Shown in pieces: positions 1-7,590 of a DNA stretch of 7,590 nucleotides. This DNA is from Rhizobacter sp. GTDB lineage: Bacteria; Pseudomonadota; Gammaproteobacteria; Burkholderiales; Burkholderiaceae_C. The notes under the pieces were generated by a model. That model had not been told where the DNA came from. It was given only the letters and a program-made list of their open reading frames with translations, and ran no database searches. The translations under genes and the position numbers were made by a program. Location: positions 1-7,590 of the forward strand of contig JANXVK010000349.1 in assembly GCA_025351675.1 (NCBI GenBank), read 5' to 3'. Numbering within the stretch: position 1 is the stretch's first letter; each line of letters opens with the position of its first letter.

Positions 1-1
1 T

Positions 2-172
2 GGCGGCATCTTTGAGCAGAGCGACCGGGAAGATGTGTCGAAAGTCCCGTTCCTCGGCGATGTGCCCTACCTCGGCAATCTGTTCAAGACCCGCACGAAG
101 TCGACCAGCAAGACGGAGATGCTGATCTTCCTGACGCCGAAGGTGGTGACGGATCGATCGGCCGCTCGCTGA
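2..172 (+). CDS. pilQ: PilQ, type IV pilus outer-membrane secretin (3' end only)
   Basis: This is the last 56 codons of a secretin, ending in TGA at 170-172; the 5' part lies outside the window. PilQ forms the outer-membrane ring through which the type IV pilus is extruded and retracted. The fragment has the hallmark end of the secretin domain: GGIFEQ at residues 1-6, the block VPFLGDVPYLGNLF at 15-28, and the final beta-strand segment KTEMLIFLTPKVV at 37-49. PilQ-type secretins typically end with KTELLIFITPRIV-like sequence, so the match is close, with only a seven-residue tail after it. The neighbourhood (aroK-aroB-dgt-gltB downstream) is the usual context of the pilMNOPQ operon in Betaproteobacteria, which favours PilQ over a GspD-type secretin. 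Function is confident from family and synteny, but most of the gene cannot be seen. Confidence 0.93.
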   Translation, partial: GGIFEQSDREDVSKVPFLGDVPYLGNLFKTRTKSTSKTEMLIFLTPKVVTDRSAAR

Positions 173-223
173 ACGGCATCCTTTGAAGCTGACATAGAGC
201 GCGCGGCTCGACCATGACTGAAC

Positions 224-228
224 AGGTG
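224..228 (+). promoter_or_regulatory. Shine-Dalgarno site selecting the lipoprotein start at 235
   Basis: AGGTG lies 6 nt before ATG 235. The in-frame ATG at 214 has no comparable purine-rich site upstream. Starting at 235 also gives a textbook lipoprotein signal peptide beginning Met-Lys, whereas 214 would add seven residues with an acidic Glu ahead of it. Confidence 0.55.
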
Positions 229-234
229 TTCCCG

Positions 235-633
235 ATGAAGCAAACGAAGATCTACGCAAGTCTCTCCTTGCTGGCCTTGGCCGTGTCGCTCGCCAGTTGC
301 GGCGGCGGCGGCGATGCCGAAGCGGGTTCGCCCACAGCGCTCAGTCTCGTGCCGAGCACGTTGACCTTCACTGCGCCGCCGGTCGGCACGTCGGTGGGTA
401 CCTGCCCTGGCGGTGGAACCGCAACGATCTTCGTCTATGGCGGTGTGGCCCCGTATCGTCTCGATAACACGGTGCCAAACTTCATCGCGCTGAGCACTAA
501 TTCGGTAAGTGACCGCGGTGGCAGTTTCACCCTTACGACACTCGGCGGCTGTATCTCGCCGGGAAACATCGTGGTTGTCGACAAGCTGGACAAGCAAATC
601 ACCTTGACGATCACGACGACGGCTGGTGCTTGA
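235..633 (+). CDS. Small predicted lipoprotein with one Ig-like beta-sandwich domain, function unknown
   Basis: This 132-aa protein has a type II signal peptide: a short charged N-terminus (MKQTK), a hydrophobic core at about residues 8-20, and the lipobox LASC with the lipidation Cys at residue 22, followed by a Gly-rich linker. The mature part would be about 111 residues. It is rich in Thr, Ser, Gly and Val in alternating beta-strand patterns and contains a VYGGVAPYRL motif. That motif resembles the GG-PPY motif of single Ig-like repeats common in Burkholderiales surface proteins. Two further cysteines (GTCPGG and GGCISPG) could form a disulfide. The residue after the lipidated Cys is Gly, not Asp, so outer-membrane sorting is more likely than inner-membrane retention. 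The gene starts 62 nt after pilQ and ends 54 nt before aroK. Its codons look less GC-rich at third positions than those of its neighbours, hinting at later acquisition or relaxed selection. I do not recognise a named family. A role at the PilQ secretin is only a guess from position. ATG 214 is the alternative start. Confidence 0.75.
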   Translation: MKQTKIYASLSLLALAVSLASCGGGGDAEAGSPTALSLVPSTLTFTAPPVGTSVGTCPGGGTATIFVYGGVAPYRLDNTVPNFIALSTNSVSDRGGSFTLTTLGGCISPGNIVVVDKLDKQITLTITTTAGA

Positions 634-677
634 TCTGGCCTGAGCCCGACCTCTAAAATTGCCCGGCGAGTGATGCT

Positions 678-682
678 GGAGG
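678..682 (+). promoter_or_regulatory. Shine-Dalgarno site favouring the GTG start of aroK at 688
   Basis: GGAGG (inside a GGAGGGG run) ends 5 nt before GTG 688. The upstream in-frame candidates, GTG 670 and ATG 673, have only a weak GGCGAG that touches or overlaps the start codon. Beginning at 688 also places the P-loop about 10 residues from the N-terminus, as is normal for shikimate kinases. Confidence 0.55.
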
Positions 683-687
683 GGCGC

Positions 688-1257
688 GTGGGCAAGCCCA
701 AAACGATCGCTCTCGTGTCGATGCCCGGTGGTGGCAAGTCGACGATCGGCCGGCAGCTCGCCAAGCGACTGAACCGGGACTTCACCGACACCGACGCTGT
801 CATCGAGCAGCGCATCGGCTGCTCGATCAGCGCGTTTTTCGAACAGGCCGGCGAGGTCCGCTTCCGGCAGATCGAATCCGAGGTGTTGGCTGAATCGGTC
901 GATGACTCGGGCGGGGTGATCGCCACTGGCGGCGGCATCGTGCTGGCCGAGGCCAACCGCGCGCTGTTGACGCGGCACACGACGTGCGTCTACCTTCGTT
1001 CGACTCCGGAAGAGTTGTTTCGTCGCCTCCGGCACGACGCGAAGCGCCCGCTGCTGCAAGTAGCCGATCCGCTCGCGCGACTGCGCGAACTGTTCGTCGA
1101 GCGTGATCCGTTGTATCGCAAGATTGCGAACTACGTGGTCGATACCGGCCGCCCGTCGGTGCCGACGCTGGTCAACATGATCCTGATGCAGCTGGAACTG
1201 GCGGGCGTGATCGACCCGGCGGATGTGCCGTCGCCGATCGACTCCCCGCCCGGTTGA
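688..1257 (+). CDS. aroK: Shikimate kinase
   Basis: This cytoplasmic enzyme phosphorylates shikimate to shikimate 3-phosphate with ATP, the fifth step of the chorismate pathway. From GTG 688 the protein is 189 aa, a normal length. Visible family features are the P-loop SMPGGGKST at 11-19, the Mg/shikimate acidic pair in DFTDTD (D34, D36), GE-x-x-FR with shikimate-binding R60, the GGG substrate loop at 81-83, lid arginine R120 in KRPLL, and R139 in RDPLY. The first Gly of the usual GxxGxGK[ST] P-loop is Ser11 here, which is unusual, although the rest of the site is complete. The C-terminus carries an extra Pro/Asp-rich tail after the core fold. The gene lies between the lipoprotein and aroB, 39 nt before the latter, and is probably cotranscribed with pilQ and aroB. 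GTG 670 or ATG 673 are alternative starts adding six or five residues. Confidence 0.95.
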   Translation: MGKPKTIALVSMPGGGKSTIGRQLAKRLNRDFTDTDAVIEQRIGCSISAFFEQAGEVRFRQIESEVLAESVDDSGGVIATGGGIVLAEANRALLTRHTTCVYLRSTPEELFRRLRHDAKRPLLQVADPLARLRELFVERDPLYRKIANYVVDTGRPSVPTLVNMILMQLELAGVIDPADVPSPIDSPPG

Positions 1258-1296
1258 CGCCCGCCGCAGGCGTCGGCGCCCCCGTACACTTCGCCG

Positions 1297-2388
1297 ATGC
1301 ACATTGACGTTGAGCGTGTCCACATCGACCTCGCCGAGCGCGGCTACGACATCCTGATCGGTGCCGGCCTGCTCGACCGTGCCGACACGTACCGCGATCT
1401 GCCTGCCGGCGCCAGCGCCGTGATCGTCACGAACGAGATCGTGGCGCCACTGTTCGCCGCCCGGCTGCAGGCGGCGCTGGCCAATCGGTTCGCGAACGTT
1501 CGGCTCATCGTGCTGCCCGATGGCGAGGCCCACAAGGCCTGGCCGACGCTCAACACCATTTTCGATGCGCTGCTGGCGGCGGGTTGCGATCGCAAGACCG
1601 TGTTGTTCGCGCTCGGCGGCGGCGTGGTCGGCGACATGACCGGCTTCGCCGCCGCGTGCTACATGCGCGGCGTGCCGTATGTGCAAGTGCCCACGACCCT
1701 GCTGGCGCAGGTCGATTCGTCGGTCGGCGGCAAGACGGCGATCAACCACCCGCGCGGCAAGAACATGATCGGCGTGTTCAATCAGCCGCTGCGCGTCGTC
1801 GCCGACCTCGACACACTCGACACCTTGCCGCAGCGCGAACTGATTGCCGGGCTGGCCGAGGTCATCAAGTACGGGCCGGTCGCGGACGACGGCTTTCTGG
1901 GCTGGATCGAAGCGAACCTCGAGGCGCTGAAGGCGCGCGACAAGGCCGCGCTGGCGCATGCGATCAAGCGCTCTTGCGAGATCAAGGCCTGGGTGGTCGC
2001 CCGGGACGAACGCGAAAACGACTTGCGCGCGATCCTCAATTTCGGTCACACCTTCGGCCACGCGATCGAGACCGGCCTGGGATACGGCGTGTGGCTGCAT
2101 GGCGAAGGCGTCGGCTGCGGCATGGTCATGGCCGCCGATCTGTCGGCGCGGCTCGGGCTGATCGACGCCGCCTACGCGCAACGCATTCGCAGCGTCGTCG
2201 AACGCGCCGGCTTGCCGGTCGTCGGCCCGGCCCTGGGCGTGTCGCGCTATCTGGAACTGATGCGGCTCGACAAGAAGGCCCTGGCCGGCGAGATCCGCTT
2301 CGTCGTGATCGAAGCGCCGGGGCGCGCCGGACTGCGCCGCGCGCCGGATGCGCTGGTCGCAAAGGTGTTGGAGGCCCACACCGGATGA
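1297..2388 (+). CDS. aroB: 3-Dehydroquinate synthase
   Basis: This cytoplasmic, NAD- and divalent-metal-dependent enzyme converts DAHP to 3-dehydroquinate, the second step of the shikimate pathway. The 363-aa protein has the standard family length. It shows the PDGE motif at 74-77, the NAD-binding stretch [11 protein letters not shown] at 107-117, VDSSVGGKT at 139-147 and GKNMIG at 154-159. The three metal ligands are all present: E188 (LAEVIKYG), H251 (NFGHTFGH) and H268 (LHGEGV). Nothing needed for catalysis is missing. No good Shine-Dalgarno precedes ATG 1297, so translation may rely on coupling to aroK, which ends 39 nt upstream; a slightly different start cannot be excluded. The stop codon overlaps the start of the next gene by 4 nt (ATGA), so the two are very likely translated from one message. 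aroK-aroB pairing is common across Proteobacteria. Confidence 0.97.
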   Translation: MHIDVERVHIDLAERGYDILIGAGLLDRADTYRDLPAGASAVIVTNEIVAPLFAARLQAALANRFANVRLIVLPDGEAHKAWPTLNTIFDALLAAGCDRKTVLFALGGGVVGDMTGFAAACYMRGVPYVQVPTTLLAQVDSSVGGKTAINHPRGKNMIGVFNQPLRVVADLDTLDTLPQRELIAGLAEVIKYGPVADDGFLGWIEANLEALKARDKAALAHAIKRSCEIKAWVVARDERENDLRAILNFGHTFGHAIETGLGYGVWLHGEGVGCGMVMAADLSARLGLIDAAYAQRIRSVVERAGLPVVGPALGVSRYLELMRLDKKALAGEIRFVVIEAPGRAGLRRAPDALVAKVLEAHTG

Positions 2389-3581
2389 GCAGAGCGAGCG
2401 CCTCGCCGGCCGCACTCGCGAACTGGGCCAGCGACCCGCAGCGCACGCGCGGGCGTCGACATGCAGAGCCGCCGGCGCCGACCCGCAACGACTTTCAGCG
2501 CGACCGCGACCGCATCGTCCACAGCACCGCGTTCCGCCGCCTGGTTTACAAGACCCAAGTCTTTCTGAACCACGAAGGCGATCTGTTCCGCACCCGATTG
2601 ACGCACTCGATCGAAGTCGCGCAACTCGCGCGTTCGATCGCGCGGACGATGCGGCTGAACGAGGATCTGTGCGAGGCGATCTCGCTCGCGCACGACCTCG
2701 GCCACACGCCGTTCGGCCACGCCGGCCAGGACGCGCTCGATGAACGGCTGCGACAGGCCGACCCCGACAGTCCGGGCTTCGAACACAACTTTCAGAGCCT
2801 GCGCGTGGTCGACGTGCTCGAACAGCGCTACCCGCTGTTCGACGGGCTCAACCTGAGCTTCGAGACGCGCGAAGGCATCCTCAAGCACTGCTCGCGGCGT
2901 CGGGCACTGGCCCTCGAGGCCGATGAACCCGGCGGCGTCGGGCGCCGGTTTCTCGAACGCAGTGCGCCGAGCCTGGAGGCGCAGATCTGCAACCTCGCCG
3001 ACGAAATCGCTTACAACGCGCACGACATCGACGACGGTGTTCGCTCGGGCCTGCTGGTCTACGAGCGGCTGACCGAGTTGCCGCTGTTCATGCGCTTTCA
3101 CATGCTGGCGCTGCAAGGCGCGCCGGCGCTGTCCGGGCGGCGCCTGTTGTACGAAACGCTTCGGCGCATGCTGTCGGCGCTGGTCTATGACGTGATCGAT
3201 GCGTCGACGGCGCTGATCGACGCGCAGCGCCCGGCCACTGCAGACGCGGCGCGCGCCGGGCCGCCGTTGATCACCTTCAGCGCCGCGATGGGTGGTGAAC
3301 TGCGGCAGGTCAACGCCTTCCTGCGCCGCGAGCTTTATCGGCACGCGCAGGTGGTGCGCACGACCGAAGGCGCCAAGCGGGTGGTTCGCGACCTGTTCGA
3401 TGCCTACCTTGCGCAGCCCGGGCAGTTGCCGGCCGAGCACGCCCGGCGGCTGCCCTTGCAGCAGACCGTGGTCGACTACATCGCGGGCATGACAGACCGG
3501 TTCGCGCTCAAGGAGCACCTGCGCCTGACCGGCGTCGCGATCGACTTGACCGACGTGCACGGCGCCCCGGATCGAAGCTGA
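2385..3581 (+). CDS. dgt: dGTPase-like HD-domain deoxynucleoside triphosphate triphosphohydrolase
   Basis: Members of this family cleave dGTP or other dNTPs to the deoxynucleoside plus inorganic triphosphate, affecting dNTP pools. The protein is 398 aa. The HD-superfamily metal ligands are in order: H74 (RLTHSIEV), H103-D104 ([14 protein letters not shown]) and D206 ([14 protein letters not shown]). Family signatures [11 protein letters not shown] at 50-60 and FEHNFQS at 132-138 are also present. The short form with an N-terminal DRDRI-HS-AFRRL block matches the type 2 dGTPase-like subfamily rather than the longer E. coli Dgt, so substrate preference is not certain. ATG 2385 overlaps the aroB stop by 4 nt, with GGAGG at 2370-2374 inside aroB as its ribosome site (10 nt spacing). 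The frame is open upstream through aroB, but that extension has no family similarity and is only a GC-rich shadow. The aroB-dgt order is typical of Betaproteobacteria. Confidence 0.93.
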   Translation: MSRASASPAALANWASDPQRTRGRRHAEPPAPTRNDFQRDRDRIVHSTAFRRLVYKTQVFLNHEGDLFRTRLTHSIEVAQLARSIARTMRLNEDLCEAISLAHDLGHTPFGHAGQDALDERLRQADPDSPGFEHNFQSLRVVDVLEQRYPLFDGLNLSFETREGILKHCSRRRALALEADEPGGVGRRFLERSAPSLEAQICNLADEIAYNAHDIDDGVRSGLLVYERLTELPLFMRFHMLALQGAPALSGRRLLYETLRRMLSALVYDVIDASTALIDAQRPATADAARAGPPLITFSAAMGGELRQVNAFLRRELYRHAQVVRTTEGAKRVVRDLFDAYLAQPGQLPAEHARRLPLQQTVVDYIAGMTDRFALKEHLRLTGVAIDLTDVHGAPDRS

Positions 3582-3650
3582 CGACGGGCGACGGGGGGCC
3601 GCGCCGCCAGTACCATCGCGGCCACGCCCACATTCGGAAGGAATGCGCCC

Positions 3651-4352
3651 ATGGCCCGCATGCCGCGCTTGGCCGTCGCCGGCCAACCGCACCTCGTGGT
3701 TCAACGAACCGGGGCGTCGCGATCTGCTTTTGTCGATGACGTCGATCGACGTGCCTACCTCGCGTCGCTGCGCGAACTGGCGCTGGGCGGCACGGTCGCG
3801 ATCCACGCCTGGGCCTTGCTGGATGACGCCGTGCTGCTGCTCGCCACGCCGCACCGTGGCGCCGATCTGGGGCGCTTCATGCAGCGCTTGAACCGGCGTT
3901 ACGTCCCGGCCTTTCATCGCCGCCACGGTGGCAGCGGGGCGCTGTGGGCGGGCCGCTTTCAGGCCGCGGCGCTCGAGCCGGAACGCTATTTGCGTTCGGG
4001 CATCGTGCTGGTCGAGCAGGCGCCGGTCCGCGCCGGCGTGGCGGCGACAGCGGTCGAGTGGCCGTGGTCGAGCGCCGGCCACCATGTCGGCCGTGGCGCG
4101 CTGGCGTGGCTGACAGAACACGAGGCGTGGTGGGGGCTCGGCAACACGCCGTTCGAACGGGAGGCCAGGCACGAGGTCGAGCTGCAACGCATGCTGGCCG
4201 ATGCCCAAGTCGCCGAGCTGCTCGGTGCAGCGCGCGGCGGCTGGCCGCTCGGTTCGGCGCGCTTTCTGGCGTCGGCGGCTGCGCAGGCGGGCGATCGGCC
4301 GGCGCAAGCGCGACCGAGGGGCCGGCCGAGACGGGCGCCGGGCGGTGGGTGA
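3651..4352 (+). CDS. Degenerate REP-associated tyrosine transposase (RAYT, Y1 family) lacking its catalytic residues
   Basis: The 233-aa protein aligns by eye from end to end with Y1/RAYT transposases (TnpA-REP type), single-strand DNA nucleases of the HUH superfamily. Recognisable blocks are the N-terminal MPRLAVAGQPHLVVQR, LGRFMQRLNRRYVPAFHRRHG at 73-93 as ending block, LWAGRFQAA at 98-106, PVRAG at 125-129, WPWSSAGHH at 137-145, NTPFEREA at 165-172 and PRGRPR at 222-227. The family HUH motif (NH-x-H-LL) reads DDAVLLL here, so both histidines are replaced, by A60 and L62. The family RYIELNPVRAG reads VLVEQAPVRAG, so the catalytic Tyr is L120. The reading frame has no frameshift or stop. AAGGA at 3638-3642 sits 8 nt before ATG 3651. 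It lies 69 nt after dgt and just before an inverted repeat. Transposition or nicking activity is unlikely; a retained DNA-binding role or slow decay are the alternatives. Confidence 0.85.
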   Translation: MARMPRLAVAGQPHLVVQRTGASRSAFVDDVDRRAYLASLRELALGGTVAIHAWALLDDAVLLLATPHRGADLGRFMQRLNRRYVPAFHRRHGGSGALWAGRFQAAALEPERYLRSGIVLVEQAPVRAGVAATAVEWPWSSAGHHVGRGALAWLTEHEAWWGLGNTPFEREARHEVELQRMLADAQVAELLGAARGGWPLGSARFLASAAAQAGDRPAQARPRGRPRRAPGGG

Positions 4353-4361
4353 TACGCGCAC

Positions 4362-4420
4362 TAATCTGTCCCTATTTAATGTCATCGTGTCGAGTCATCA
4401 TATTAAATAGGGACGGAGTA
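4362..4420 (+). repeat. AT-rich inverted repeat downstream of the RAYT gene, candidate REP-like element
   Basis: GTCCCTATTTAAT at 4368-4380 is the exact reverse complement of 4402-4414. Counting outward, 4362-4380 and 4402-4420 pair at 17 of 19 positions, and one of the two exceptions is a possible G-U pair in RNA. The 21-nt loop contains GTCATC twice (4381-4386 and 4394-4399). The 59-bp block is about 37% GC, far below the flanking genes. It starts 10 nt after the RAYT stop and ends shortly before the gltB promoter. RAYT genes are typically flanked by palindromic REP sequences, so this is a candidate element of that type. There is no U-run after the stem, so it is not a standard intrinsic terminator, although a hairpin in the transcript could still slow polymerase or protect a 3' end. 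Confidence 0.8.
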
Positions 4421-4432
4421 GAGAGATTGTTC

Positions 4433-4461
4433 TTGAGCGCCATGCTGCACTGCAGTATGCT
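4433..4461 (+). promoter_or_regulatory. Predicted sigma-70 promoter of gltB
   Basis: TTGAGC (4433-4438, four of six matches to TTGACA) and TATGCT (4456-4461, four of six to TATAAT) are separated by exactly 17 nt. Transcription would begin near 4468, leaving a leader of only about 18 nt that holds the GGAG ribosome site of gltB. The promoter follows the inverted repeat and sits in the only sizeable intergenic space near gltB. Assignment is by motif and spacing alone. Confidence 0.5.
4441..4459 (+). promoter_or_regulatory. Dyad in the gltB promoter spacer, candidate operator
   Basis: CATGCTGCA, one central C, then TGCAGTATG form a 19-bp dyad with eight of nine symmetric pairs. It fills the -35/-10 spacer of the predicted gltB promoter and overlaps the -10 box. 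A regulator bound here would block polymerase. I cannot assign it to a known regulator, and part of the symmetry may be chance because the -10 sequence supplies one arm. Confidence 0.35.
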
Positions 4462-4485
4462 TTGACGACATCACGGAGCGCCGAC

Positions 4486-7590
<3,105 letters not shown>

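Noticed and set aside
1256..1274. Hairpin GACGCC / GGCGTC at the aroK stop as a terminator or regulator
   Set aside because: The stem is only 6 bp with no T-run, and such short GC-rich repeats are expected by chance in this composition.
1584..2384. Upstream in-frame extension of dgt through aroB
   Set aside because: The extension is Arg-rich out-of-frame aroB sequence. HD-family similarity begins only after ATG 2385.
67..2415. Very long minus-strand open frame (782 codons) opposite the lipoprotein, aroK and aroB
   Set aside because: Its Arg/Ala/Asp/His-rich composition is typical of the antisense of high-GC genes, it has no recognisable domain, and it lies opposite well-supported genes.
3597..3623. 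Inverted repeat GGCCGCG / CGCGGCC between dgt and the RAYT gene as a terminator or second REP
   Set aside because: It has a perfect 7-bp stem with a 13-nt loop, but no T-run and no similarity to the downstream 4362-4420 repeat, so it is within chance expectation for GC-rich DNA.
3643..3891. 82-codon plus-strand frame starting at ATG 3643, just before the RAYT start
   Set aside because: It overlaps the RAYT gene in another frame, has no family similarity, and its start is only 1 nt from the AAGGA site, which is better spaced for ATG 3651.
2247..4385. Minus-strand open frame of 712 codons opposite dgt and the RAYT gene
   Set aside because: It is an antisense shadow of the same kind. The plus strand carries complete family motifs for both genes.
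4368..4414. The AT-rich inverted repeat read as a rho-independent terminator
   Set aside because: The stem is mostly A-T and no U-tract follows on the plus strand (GGAGTAGAG comes next), so the usual terminator signature is absent.

Overview
The window is a GC-rich (roughly 65% by eye), densely packed, entirely plus-strand chromosomal segment. The order pilQ (3' end) - aroK - aroB - dgt - gltB is the arrangement known from many Betaproteobacteria, particularly Burkholderiales. The protein sequences fit that placement. Nothing points to a plasmid or phage, and no rRNA, tRNA or CRISPR is visible.

Layout. Bases 2-172 hold the last 56 codons of the type IV pilus secretin PilQ. A small predicted lipoprotein with one probable Ig-like domain (235-633) lies in the gap before aroK. 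Next come shikimate kinase (688-1257), 3-dehydroquinate synthase (1297-2388) and a dGTPase-like HD hydrolase (2385-3581), the last overlapping aroB by 4 nt. A REP-associated tyrosine transposase (RAYT) homologue follows (3651-4352). Its reading frame is intact, but the HUH histidines and the catalytic tyrosine all appear to be replaced. Directly behind it is an AT-rich inverted repeat with perfect 13-bp cores (4368-4380 / 4402-4414). A plausible sigma-70 promoter containing a 19-bp dyad (4433-4461) then leads into gltB, the glutamate synthase large subunit. gltB is open to the right edge and covers about the first two thirds of the protein (1035 codons).

How the genes relate. aroK and aroB serve the shikimate pathway, and the tight packing from pilQ to dgt suggests one transcription unit reading out of the pilus operon. 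gltB probably starts a new unit, with gltD expected beyond the window, and makes glutamate from glutamine and 2-oxoglutarate. The boundary between the two units is where the degenerate RAYT and its candidate REP-like repeat sit.

The most unusual items are the catalytically degenerate but unbroken RAYT next to an inverted repeat, and the lipoprotein of unknown role between pilQ and aroK. The rest is ordinary housekeeping sequence. I see no convincing new multi-gene system here.
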